Assembly (NCBI RefSeq): GCF_023100945.1
Contig: NZ_CP064689.1
Coordinates: forward strand, 7,112,001-7,176,000
Direction: 5' to 3'
Length of the DNA stretch: 64,000 nucleotides
Origin: Bradyrhizobium sp. 200
Lineage (GTDB): Bacteria; Pseudomonadota; Alphaproteobacteria; Rhizobiales; Xanthobacteraceae
This document shows, piece after piece, positions 47,546 through 56,067 of the stretch. A program made the position numbers and the translations under genes. Position 1 is the first letter of the stretch. Each line of letters starts with the position of its first letter. The notes beneath the pieces are model-generated. The model was given only the letters and a program-made list of their open reading frames with translations. It ran no database searches and was not told where the DNA came from.

Positions 47546-48772
47546 ATGAGCGGCATAAAACTGGACAAAGAACCGGCCAAATCAGCGGTCCCAGACCGGG
47601 GCGAGAGCACCGGCCTGATGGAACCAATGCTGGTATCGGAGAGTTCCAGCCGCCGGACCCAGCTCGCAGACTTGACGGTAGAGCTGGCGGCAAAGTCAGC
47701 CGCTTTCAAGCACAGCCTGCCGAACGGCGTCATCACCGCGCTGGCCAAGTTGGTGCGCTCGATGAATTGCTACTACAGCAACCTGATCGAGGGCCACGAT
47801 ACGCATCCGGTCGACATCGAACGCGCCCTCAACAACGACTATAGCGCCGACCCCAAGAAACGCGACCTGCAGAAGGAAGCTATCGCCCATATCGCTGTGC
47901 AGGAGTGGATCGATGAAGGAGGCCTGAACGGGCGCGCCACAACGCAGGAAGGCATCATCGAAGTTCACCGCCGCTTCTGCGAGCTGCTTCCCGAAGAACT
48001 GCTCTGGGTTGAAAATCCAGACACCAAGGAACGCATCCAGGTCATCGCCGGCAAACTGCGCGACCGCGACGTGGCGGTAGGCCGCCATGTGCCGGTCAGT
48101 CCTGGCGCGCTCCCACGCTTCCTGACGCGCTGCGAAGAAGCCTACGCAAAGCTCGGCAAGACCGACGCGATCATTGCCTCGGCCTGCGCTCACCACCGCC
48201 TGCTCTGGATTCACCCGTTCCTTGACGGCAATGGCCGTGTCGCCCGGCTCATGTCCTATGCCATGCAGCGGGAAACGCTCGATACCGGCGGCATATGGTC
48301 GATTGCGCGCGGTCTTGCCCGCAACGAGGCGGCCTACAAGCAACACCTTACTGCGTGCGACATGCAGCGCCGCAATGATCTCGACGGACGCGGCACGCTG
48401 AGTGAAGAAGCGTTGGCGGAATTCGCGATCTTCTTCCTGCAGACCTGCATCGATCAGGTAGCCTTCATGCAAGGCCTCGTACAGCCTGATCAGCTGCGCA
48501 ACCGCATCCTGATCTGGGCCGAAGAAAAAACGCGCGCCAACCGCCTGCCCCAAAAATCCGGTGCGGTGCTGGAAGCGCTTTTATTCCGGGGTGAGTTGCC
48601 ACGCGGCGATGTCACAACGCTGCTGCAAACAAGCGAGCGCAGTGCCCGCAGGGTCACATCGGCCTTGCTTGATGCCGAAGTGCTGACCTCCGAAAGCCCG
48701 CGCGCGCCGCTCTATCTTGCCTTCCCTGCTCGCCTCGCGTCCCGCTGGATGCCGGGGCTATTTCCGGGATAA
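47546..48772 (+). CDS. Fic-domain AMPylase-type protein with N-terminal inhibitory helix
   Basis: 408 residues. The active-site motif HPFLDGNGRVAR starts at H223. An upstream S78-NLI-E82-G83 matches the (S/T)xxxE(G/N) inhibitory motif of class II Fic proteins, so activity is self-restrained. The C-terminal ~70 residues (RGELPRGDVTTLLQTSERSARRVTSALLDAEVL) form a winged helix. Such proteins usually transfer AMP onto hydroxyl side chains. It lies 180 bp after the E1 gene with its own repeats, so it may be an independent unit of the same island. Confidence 0.92.
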   Translation: MSGIKLDKEPAKSAVPDRGESTGLMEPMLVSESSSRRTQLADLTVELAAKSAAFKHSLPNGVITALAKLVRSMNCYYSNLIEGHDTHPVDIERALNNDYSADPKKRDLQKEAIAHIAVQEWIDEGGLNGRATTQEGIIEVHRRFCELLPEELLWVENPDTKERIQVIAGKLRDRDVAVGRHVPVSPGALPRFLTRCEEAYAKLGKTDAIIASACAHHRLLWIHPFLDGNGRVARLMSYAMQRETLDTGGIWSIARGLARNEAAYKQHLTACDMQRRNDLDGRGTLSEEALAEFAIFFLQTCIDQVAFMQGLVQPDQLRNRILIWAEEKTRANRLPQKSGAVLEALLFRGELPRGDVTTLLQTSERSARRVTSALLDAEVLTSESPRAPLYLAFPARLASRWMPGLFPG

Positions 48773-48806
48773 GCGTTAAGTTAAAGCGACATGACGAAGG
48801 ATTTTT

Positions 48807-49345
48807 TTGCATAGATACGTAGAGAACGGAAAAAGATACTTGCCAAACATGATGGCGCAATTTGCTTTTTGCGGAAAATTGGCGACCGAAATTGAGCAGC
48901 TCTCTTTGCTGGAGAAGATTGCTCATGACTTTGCAACGGCAGAGCCCGACGAGCGCGACTACGCCATAGCAAGCGCATACTCGTTGCTCATCGGCGAAAA
49001 GAAACGGCAGCAACTCTCAGCTTATTTCACACCTCCTGTTCTGTCGCAGGCTGTGATGGAAGCCAGCGCACACATACTGGGTCGATTTGACCATCCAATA
49101 GTATTGGACCCAGCCTGCGGCGGCGGGTCGTTTATCACACCTATCGTACGCCATCTGGTTAGTAAGAGTATTGAGCGTGGTTGTTCGGTGGAAAACGCCT
49201 GCAAAGCGCACTCAAGAGCGTGCATGGAATTGAGATCGATGCAGGTCTCGCGACGTTGTCGCACGCATTGCTTCGCAAAATGCTGGCTCGCGAATACGGG
49301 TTCAAGATTAGAGGGCGGCTAGGCGTAGTGCATTGTGGCACGCGC
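48807..49345 (+). pseudogene. N6-adenine DNA methyltransferase, truncated and frameshifted
   Basis: The frame gives QLSAYFTPPVLSQAVMEAS and motif I LDPACGGGSFITPI. After a frame change near 49200 it gives LHGIEIDAGLATLSHALLRKML and a stop after VVHCGTR. These are the SAM-binding blocks of HsdM/Eco57I-like enzymes. The catalytic NPPY motif and the rest are absent. Confidence 0.8.
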
Positions 49346-49399
49346 TGAATGAAATACCCAATAATCGTTTTATCTGTAGCGCAGCCTTGATGCGGTTGC

Positions 49400-49681
49400 C
49401 TCACAACATCTCTCCTATCTCGTGACCGAGTTCGGCAAGGCGCACACGGCAAACGGCTTTGACAACAAGTTCAAGGACCAGTGCCGTCAGGCCGATCTGC
49501 CCCAGTGCTCGGCACATGATCTGCGCAAGGCGGCGCCTGCCGTCTTGCCGAACGCGGCGCAACCGCGCACGAGATCATGGCGATCACTGGCCACCAGAGT
49601 CTTGAAGAGGTCGAGCGCTACACACGCGCCGCGCAGCGCCGCAGGCTCGCCGACTCCGGAATGGAAAAGCTCAGAAAGTGA
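49400..49681 (+). pseudogene. C-terminal remnant of a tyrosine recombinase (integrase)
   Basis: LVTEFGKAHTANGFDNKFKD, then CSAHDLRKA (HxLR box). After a one-base shift comes AHEIMAITGHQSLEEVERYTRAAQR, with the GH box and the nucleophile tyrosine in RYT. The N-terminal half is missing. Marks the end of the mobile island. Confidence 0.85.
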
Positions 49682-50777
49682 ACATCATTGTCCCCCCAAC
49701 GGCGAGTGGGACAATTTCCGGCGAATTCTTCAGGAAAATCAGATCAGATTTTGAAGGATGGCGCAGTTGTTAGGGGCTTGTTTCGCTAAAAGCGGGGCAA
49801 GCCCCGACAATGTTCGCGAACAGTTTGCCATTTTCCAAACCTGAAACGACGATACTCGCGTACCGCGCGCCGCACGGCGCCGCACTTTGCAACGAAGCCA
49901 TTGAAGGATTTGACGATCGAGCGGCGAAAGCCGCGATGATCGCGGAAGCGCCGCGTCGTAACGGCCGCGCAGCACGTCGCAGAAATTAGAGGAGCTATTC
50001 GACGTTCTGCGTATCGATCATGTCAACGATCGCAACACCCGCGATACGCCGCGGCGAGTTGCCAGGATGTTCGTTGAGGAAGTGGCCGGCCGCAATTTCT
50101 TGGCACTGTTATTCATGCCATCCCCTGCTGCGTTCCGTCCCATCCCCGGCTGGCGAGGAATGTCGCTCGCGTAATCTGGCCGAACCCCCTTACGGTTCAG
50201 TTTACGACGCATCGGTTGATTCGGCGCGAGCGAGCCGGCGAGCGCCACCGGTCAGAGAGCTGTTGATCGAAGCGAACTTCGTACTGAGTTTAGTTCCTCG
50301 CCTATTCACGGCTGCAATGGTAGCAAGTGAGATACTCGCCGTTATCAGCCCATATTCTATGGCGATAGCTCGCGACTCATCGCGTAAAAGCGAACTAGCC
50401 TTTTCACAGTGCGCACCCTTCCAACGTTAAGGCTCGGGACCTTACCGGCAATTTGTTAAAGCTAGTAGAATCTCATTCGAGATTTCGTTCGTCATCGGCG
50501 TGCAAACTTTGTACGGAGCGGACCGATGCTCGCAGGAGCAAGCAGATGAAACAGCTGGTACGCTTCGGACGAGAGTGAAGCATCAGAATTAAAGGCGCGT
50601 TCTGTACGTTACGGACATACCTATTGCTTCCATACCCACCTGATTCAGCTAAGTTCACGAGCTTTCTGACGACACCTCCCCGACTAGAAGCTCGGTCTTT
50701 CGGCAGAAGCGGGTTGTTTTCTCATCGAGCCAAGGCGGGGCTGCTCCTCTCTTCTGCGAAGCAATCGACGGTGTTTC
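49682..50777. other. No gene recognised
   Basis: AT-richer DNA with a small stem-loop (gcggggc...gccccgac) near 49791. Several frames of 60-135 codons lack any domain. Confidence 0.4.
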
Positions 50778-50879
50778 ATGCGCAATCATGACCTTGTCTC
50801 CAACGGCTTCGTGGCGCTGACGGCGACGGGGCTCGTGCTGCTCTGCTCGAGCCTGCTCGCCTTTGCCTTCACTTTGTGA
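50778..50879 (+). CDS. Possible 33-residue hydrophobic peptide
   Basis: MRNHDLVSNGFVALTATGLV continuing as one hydrophobic helix, stop at 50879, ten bases before the binding-protein gene. No clear ribosome site. It could be a leader peptide, a small membrane protein, or a gene fragment. Confidence 0.25.
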   Translation: MRNHDLVSNGFVALTATGLVLLCSSLLAFAFTL

Positions 50880-50888
50880 GACCACTCC

Positions 50889-52007
50889 ATGAAATCACTT
50901 AGGCTCTTCGGCTTGGCACTTGGTGCATCCCTCGCGTTCTCCACAGCGGCATTCGCGGAGGACCTCCCTATCGCTGTTGCGGGACCGATAACGGGCGGCG
51001 AATCCGCATTCGGCCGGCAGATGAAGAACGGCGCCGAACAGGCGGTGGCCGACATCAACGCCGCCGGCGGCGTGCTCGGCAAGAAGCTGGCGCTGCAGGT
51101 CGGCGACGATGCCTGCGATCCCAAGCAGGCGCGCTCGGTGGCGGAAAAGTTCGCCAGCGCCAAGATTCCGTTCGTCGCCGGTCACTTCTGCTCGTCCTCG
51201 TCGATCCCGGCCTCCGAAGCCTATGCCGACGGCAACGTGCTGCAGATCACGCCAGCCTCGACCAACCCGCTGTTCACCGAGCGCAAGCTGTGGAACGTGG
51301 CGCGCGTCTGCGGCCGGGACGACCAGCAGGGCCTGGTTGCCGCCGACTACATCGTCAAGAACTACAAGGGCAAGAACATCGCCATCCTCAACGACAAGAC
51401 CACCTACGGCAAAGGCCTTGCCGACGAAACCAAGAAGGCGCTCAACAAGGCCGGCATCACCGAGAAGATGTTCGAATCCTACAACAAGGGCGACAAGGAC
51501 TTTAACTCGATCGTGTCGCGGCTCAAGCGCGATAACATCGATCTCGTCTTTGTCGGCGGCTACCATCAGGAAGCCGGCCTGATCCTGCGCCAGATGCGCG
51601 ACCAGGGCCTGAAGACCGTGCTGATGTCGGGCGACGCCTTGGCCGACAAGGAATATGCCTCGATCACCGGCGCCGCCGGCGCAGGCACGCTCTTCACCTT
51701 CGGACCCGACCCACGCAAGAAGCCGACGGCGGCTGCGATCGTCGAAAAGTTCAGGGCCAAGAACATCGACCCCGAAGGCTACACGCTCTACACTTACGCT
51801 GCGGTACAGGTGTGGACGCAGGCTGTGGCCAAGGCCGGCACCACGGATCCGAAGAAGGTGATGGATACGATCAAAGCGGGCTCCTGGGATACTGCGATCG
51901 GCAAGCTGGAATATGACGCCAAGGGCGACATCAAGCAGATCGACTATGTCGTTTATAAATGGGACGACAAGGGCGGCTATGCCGAGGTAAACGAAAAGGG
52001 TTCCTGA
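50889..52007 (+). CDS. Periplasmic branched-chain amino-acid-type ABC binding protein (LivK-like)
   Basis: 372 residues with a classical signal peptide (MKSLRLFGLALGASLAFSTAAFA). The Leu/Ile/Val-binding fold follows: DLPIAVAGPITGGESAFGRQM, QVGDDACDPKQARSVA, GHFCSSSSIPASEAY, KTTYGKGLADE, GYHQEAGLILRQM. Should deliver an amino acid or amide to a Liv-type importer, but no permease or ATPase gene is nearby, so it is an orphan subunit here. Intact. Confidence 0.93.
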   Translation: MKSLRLFGLALGASLAFSTAAFAEDLPIAVAGPITGGESAFGRQMKNGAEQAVADINAAGGVLGKKLALQVGDDACDPKQARSVAEKFASAKIPFVAGHFCSSSSIPASEAYADGNVLQITPASTNPLFTERKLWNVARVCGRDDQQGLVAADYIVKNYKGKNIAILNDKTTYGKGLADETKKALNKAGITEKMFESYNKGDKDFNSIVSRLKRDNIDLVFVGGYHQEAGLILRQMRDQGLKTVLMSGDALADKEYASITGAAGAGTLFTFGPDPRKKPTAAAIVEKFRAKNIDPEGYTLYTYAAVQVWTQAVAKAGTTDPKKVMDTIKAGSWDTAIGKLEYDAKGDIKQIDYVVYKWDDKGGYAEVNEKGS

Positions 52008-52119
52008 CGCATCTCAACCCGAAAGAAAGCCCTGACGATCGCCGGAGCGTTTTCTTTTCAGAGCCCGCCATTTGGTGGCTCGGCGGGAGTTAGGGCGGTG
52101 ATCATCAGTCGACAGGGCA

Positions 52120-52328
52120 GCAAACTAGAACCGGAAGTAATTGAGCGTCTGAACTCGGCCTACAGATAGGCCCTGCGCTCGCTTTGCTTGGTTGATCGTA
52201 ACGACCCTATCGCCGAAATCGTCGCAAAGAAGACCATCGAGATCGGCGCAACGGGCGTTCGCGATCCGGCAGAGATTTCCAAGCTCGCCATCGAGCAGCT
52301 TGGCATCGGCAGACCGCCATTGGTCTAA
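52120..52328 (+). pseudogene. Small hypothetical protein remnant
   Basis: LVDRNDPIAEIVAKKTIEIG then DPAEISKLAIEQLG and a stop at 52328, preceded by an in-frame stop (TAG). This resembles a small helical protein common in rhizobial genomes ('YLVDRNDPIAEMVAKKIIEI'). Function unknown. Confidence 0.45.
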
Positions 52329-52777
52329 AGCCAGCACGGCGTACTCACGCGAATGTTTGGGTTTCTCCGGGACCGGGCACCTAGCGAAAACTTCCAGGCG
52401 GCCGATTTCACCTTCCGATCGCTGTCTTCGCTTAGAGCCGGCTCCGCAAATTTGAACAGGTCGATAAGTGGAATTTCTGCCTGACAACGGCGATAATCGC
52501 CGCGAGCAGGAGAGACCATGAGCAAACGACCGCGCCGGAACCACACACCGGCTTTCAAGGCGAAGGTGGCGCTTGCCGCCGTCAAGGGCGACCGGACGAT
52601 AGCCCAACTGGCCGAGCACTTTGATGTCCACCCCAATCAGATTACGGCCTGGAAGGCCCAGCTGGAGGGCGGTGCTTCCGGAGTTTTCGGATCGGGGAAC
52701 ACGGCGCCGTCCGCGCCTGCGATCGACGTGAAGTCGCTGCACGCCAAGATCGGGGAGCTGACGCTGGAGAACGATTC

Positions 52778-54157
52778 CTAAGAAACGGCACCAGCTCCCG
52801 GTTCCAAGGGCTGCAGAACAAAGCCGAATGTCTTGGCACGTCGGTGCAAATTGTTGATCACTCGCGTACGGTAGCGTGTCTCGTAGGACGAGGCGCCGGG
52901 ATCGACGTAGTCCATTCCGTGACGGACAGCGTTGTAGAACAGGACTGCGATCTTGCGGGCCGTCGCGGTGACTGCCTTGGCCTTGCCGATGCGGGACGAC
53001 AGTCTTCTATAAAAGGCGCCGAGCGCGGTGTCGGTGCGTCCGACGGTTACGGCAGCAAGGCGCAGAAGAGCTGCGGCCCGACCGCCGGACCGGCGCGTTC
53101 GTGACGAGAGCATTTTGCCCCCGGAGACCTTATTGCTCGGCGCCAACCCCAGCCAGGAGGTAAAATGCTTTGCACTTGGCCATGAGGTAAGGTCGTCGCC
53201 GCATTCTGCGATCAGCTTCAGCGAGAGGTAATGACCGAGGCCGTCGATGGTGGTAACGTCCTTTCCGAGCAGCCCAAACAACGACGCGCGGACGTCGAAA
53301 GCCAGAGCGTTCGCTTGATCGGTTCTGTTCCGACGCCGCGAGACCGGCGGCGCTGATCCATGATCATGACCCCTATGGATAATGAGTTCCTTCAACACAG
53401 CCTCGATTCGGACGTCGCAGGCAGATGCCTTCTCGTGGTAAGCGTCGTAAAGGGCGAGTGCCTGATCGAGCGCAAACAGATGCTCCGCGCGGTAGCTTCC
53501 GGTGAGCGCCTTCGCGATCGTCTCGACACTGGAGTGGCAACTGTAATGGCGCAAACACGCCAGCGCCTCAGGATCGCGCTCGCCGGCAAGGATCGCGCGA
53601 ATGATGCGCAGGCCAGTCGTGCCCGTGATGTCGGCCACAACGTGGTGGAGTTGAAGATTCATCTCGGTCAATGCCTTTTGCATATGCTGGATGTGTGAGG
53701 CGGCGTATTCCAGCAGACGCTCACGCTGACGCACGTAGGCTCGCAGCTCCGCAATTTGCCCTTTGGGCCGAAAGCTCGCCCGCAGCAATCCGAACGAATG
53801 GAGCCGCTGCAGCCACTGCGCATCGCTGACATCGGTCTTGCGCCCCGGCACATGCTTGGCATCGCGCGCGTTGACAAGAAACACGGCAAATCCTCGTGCA
53901 TCGAGAAGCTCAAAGATCGGAATCCAATAGACGCTGGTTGATTCCATGACGACGGTCTCGACGCCGCATTCCACAAACCACTTTACTAGTTGATCGAGAT
54001 CGGCCGTGAAGGTGCCAAAACTGCGTACTGGCTCCAGTACGCGATCCGCTCCTACGGCAGCCATGTGCATAGTCGCACCAACATCGATGGCAGCCGCGTT
54101 CGGGTGCACCATGGGCATGGTACGGTCGACCTTGGACTTCGACTTCTTGCGGTTCAT
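52778..54157 (-). CDS. IS110-family transposase (intact copy)
   Basis: 459 residues from ATG 54157 (ribosome site GGAGG; an alternative TTG lies six bases earlier). The N-terminal RuvC-like DEDD domain shows AAIDVGATMHMAA, ETVVMESTSVYWIPIFELL and KTDVSDAQWLQRLHS. A coiled middle follows, then the C-terminal transposase domain GLGHYLSLKLIAECGDDLTSWPSAKHFTSWLGLAPSNKVSGGK with its conserved serine. Acts as an RNA-guided recombinase in IS110 elements. Closely similar to copy A but with no frame breaks, so potentially active. Confidence 0.92.
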   Translation of the reverse strand: MNRKKSKSKVDRTMPMVHPNAAAIDVGATMHMAAVGADRVLEPVRSFGTFTADLDQLVKWFVECGVETVVMESTSVYWIPIFELLDARGFAVFLVNARDAKHVPGRKTDVSDAQWLQRLHSFGLLRASFRPKGQIAELRAYVRQRERLLEYAASHIQHMQKALTEMNLQLHHVVADITGTTGLRIIRAILAGERDPEALACLRHYSCHSSVETIAKALTGSYRAEHLFALDQALALYDAYHEKASACDVRIEAVLKELIIHRGHDHGSAPPVSRRRNRTDQANALAFDVRASLFGLLGKDVTTIDGLGHYLSLKLIAECGDDLTSWPSAKHFTSWLGLAPSNKVSGGKMLSSRTRRSGGRAAALLRLAAVTVGRTDTALGAFYRRLSSRIGKAKAVTATARKIAVLFYNAVRHGMDYVDPGASSYETRYRTRVINNLHRRAKTFGFVLQPLEPGAGAVS

Positions 54158-54385
54158 CTCCAATCCTCCTGCTGACAGGGCGGAAGGGCTGAGCTGCGCA
54201 ATTGATCAGATTCCTAAACGGGATCGCCTATGCGGCGTCACCACTCTCAAGTCCGCAACAGCTCATGGACCAGGTTTTTTGACGGGGTTAAATGCCACCA
54301 AAATCGTATCGGCCGCTCCCTTCCGAACGCAGTCTATCGCCAACCCGTTTCTATCCCACAGGGGGCGTGCAGCGCCGAGATCAGT
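54158..54385 (-). ncRNA. IS110 left-end non-coding region, candidate bridge RNA
   Basis: About 228 bp between the insertion junction and the transposase ATG, closely similar to 36591-36816 in copy A. In the IS110 group this region encodes the structured RNA that binds target and donor DNA. I did not fold it; the call is by position and conservation. Confidence 0.4.
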
Positions 54386-55045
54386 TTTTTAGAAGGAGCG
54401 CTCACCAAGGCGGGATTGCTGAGCGCAAAGCGATGATCGACCGTAAGCACGATCTGTCGATCACCAAGCAAGCAGAGGTTTTGCAGATCAGTCGCGGCAG
54501 CGTCTACTATCTGCCGCGGCCGGTTTCTTCAGCCGACCTCGAGATCATGCGGCAGCTCGATCGGCTGCACCTGGAGTATCCCTTCTCCGGTTCGCGTATG
54601 TTGCGAGGCCTGCTGGCTTTGCAGGGGTGCAAGATCGGCCGCCGGCATGTGAAGACGCTCATGCGGCGGATGGGGATAGAGGCGCTCTATCGCCGTCCGC
54701 GCACCACGAAGCCCGAACCCGGCCACAAGATCTATCCGTATCTGCTGCGCGGCATCGAGGTCACGCGGCCGAACCAGGTCTGGGCGATGGACATCACCTA
54801 CATTCCAATGGCGCAGGGCTTTGTCTATCTCACCGTGGTGCTGGACTGGGCGACACGTCGTGTCCTGTCGTGGCGGCTGTCGATCACGATGGAGGCGGCC
54901 TTCTGTGTCGAGACCCTGGAGGATGCCCTGGCTCGTCACGGCAGGCCGGAAATCTTCAACACCGACCAAGGCTCGCAGTTCACCGGTGCGGCCTTCACCG
55001 GCGTCCTCGCCGACAACGGCATCGCCATCAGCATGGATGGCAAGC

Positions 55046-55268
55046 CGTGTAGACAGCGAAGGGGTAGTTCGGCCCTTCGACCTAGCGGGGACATCTTCGC
55101 ATTCCCTCACCTGCGAGCCAAAGGCCGAGGTCGCGCGCGTCCATCCGAAACTGCGAGCTAAGAGCGCAGGGCAACAGCTGGTTGCGCGTCTTCGCTTGCC
55201 GGCCGCACGAGGTTGCTGCTGACGTTCATGCCGTCAGCCGGCCTGCTTCGACGGGAGGCAATTGCGCT
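55046..55268. other. Junction DNA after the IS3 truncation
   Basis: No recognised gene. Confidence 0.4.
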
Positions 55269-55580
55269 TCATCGGCTTCGGTTGCTCGGGACGGCCGCCT
55301 CCGTCTCTACCGGCACCTCCGCAGCCATCGGGCACGTTTCCATGAAATTGAGGAAGGCACGTCCCTTTTCGGTGATGCGCCAGCCACCGTTCATGCGCTC
55401 AACGAGTTCTTGCGAAAAGATTTGGAGGTTCGGCACACGGGCGGCCAAGCTCTTGGTGCGCACGGCCCAGTCCCGACCGCTCGTCGCTAAAATGGCCATG
55501 TCGCGCTTAAGCTCCGCTATCGGTGCGAAGCCGTCCGGATAGCTCCGCAGGATCTTCAGGACTGTGACCTGGAAATTCAC
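55269..55580 (-). CDS. Winged-helix-like hypothetical protein
   Basis: About 103 residues from the GTG at 55580: VNFQVTVLKILRSYPDGFAP, then ELKRDMAILATSGRDWAVRT, then GGWRITEKGRAFLNFME. The last segment resembles the wing of small DNA-binding proteins. The conserved start codon may be the GTC five codons earlier, which would mean a mutated start. Function unknown. Confidence 0.5.
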   Translation of the reverse strand: MNFQVTVLKILRSYPDGFAPIAELKRDMAILATSGRDWAVRTKSLAARVPNLQIFSQELVERMNGGWRITEKGRAFLNFMETCPMAAEVPVETEAAVPSNRSR

Positions 55581-55638
55581 CTGAGTGACTGCATGATGTT
55601 GTTCGCGCGTGCACGCGGAGCGTATTCGTCGAATGGCA

Positions 55639-56067
55639 TCAGGACCAGTTCTTAAACGCCTGCCACAGACCTTTGATTGCGTCCCAAAGACGTCCCCAGA
55701 AGCCTCGTTCTCTCCTGTAGCGTTCGGCATGAGCCTGCTGGCGCGCGCGTTGGTCGCTGGCCCGGTTGGCCGCGATCTGCTTCGGGGTAAACGCGGGCGC
55801 CCATTCTATGCGATTGTCCCTGATCCAATAGTGCGACTGGCAGCCCGCGCTCCAATTGCCGATGGACGGAGTTAGGCTTACGGCCCCGTCCTCAGTTTCT
55901 AACCGCCACCGGCCCGGCTTGAGCGGTGTCACGATCTTAGTGCCGCATCCGCAACAGCAGTTATGCGCCGCCGTGCCGAACTTGAGGGAGATGTAAATAA
56001 CTCCGTTATCAAGAACTTTGGGCATGCGCTCGACGAGCTCGGGCCGGATGGCATCGATCCTTTTCAT
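55639..56067 (-). CDS. DUF6527-like protein of a ubiquitin-like operon
   Basis: 142 residues. The cysteine cluster HNCCCGCGTKIV (~35-46) and a later GNWSAGCQSHYWIRDNRIEW (~70-89) suggest a metal site built from Cys and His, the pattern of DUF6527-type proteins encoded with ThiF and multiubiquitin genes. A basic C-terminal tail ends in an amphipathic aromatic helix (GFWGRLWDAIKGLWQAFKNW), which may touch membrane or a partner. It overlaps the E1-like gene as ATGA. It may act as the peptidase or ligase part; its activity is unknown to me. Confidence 0.65.
   Translation of the reverse strand: MKRIDAIRPELVERMPKVLDNGVIYISLKFGTAAHNCCCGCGTKIVTPLKPGRWRLETEDGAVSLTPSIGNWSAGCQSHYWIRDNRIEWAPAFTPKQIAANRASDQRARQQAHAERYRRERGFWGRLWDAIKGLWQAFKNWS

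Larger units (their letters stand above)
52440..55045 (+). mobile_element. IS3-family element copy B, split by an IS110-family element and truncated
   Basis: OrfA (52518 to ~52781) begins MSKRPRRNHTPAFKAKVALA with an IS3-type helix-turn-helix and ends KIGELTLENDS at the IS110 junction. OrfB resumes at ~54390 (FLEGALTKAG) and reads through HTH and DDE motifs (VWAMDITYIPMAQGFVYLTVVLD, FNTDQGSQFT) to ~55045. There MDGK is followed by unrelated sequence, so the last catalytic glutamate is lost. Confidence 0.85.

Noticed and set aside
47696..48553. 285-codon minus-strand frame
   Set aside because: Antisense shadow of the Fic gene.
50020..50430. 136-codon plus-strand frame
   Set aside because: Low-complexity composition, no ribosome site and no recognisable domain.
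52125..52742. 205-codon minus-strand frame
   Set aside because: Antisense to the IS3 OrfA and adjacent remnant; no motif.
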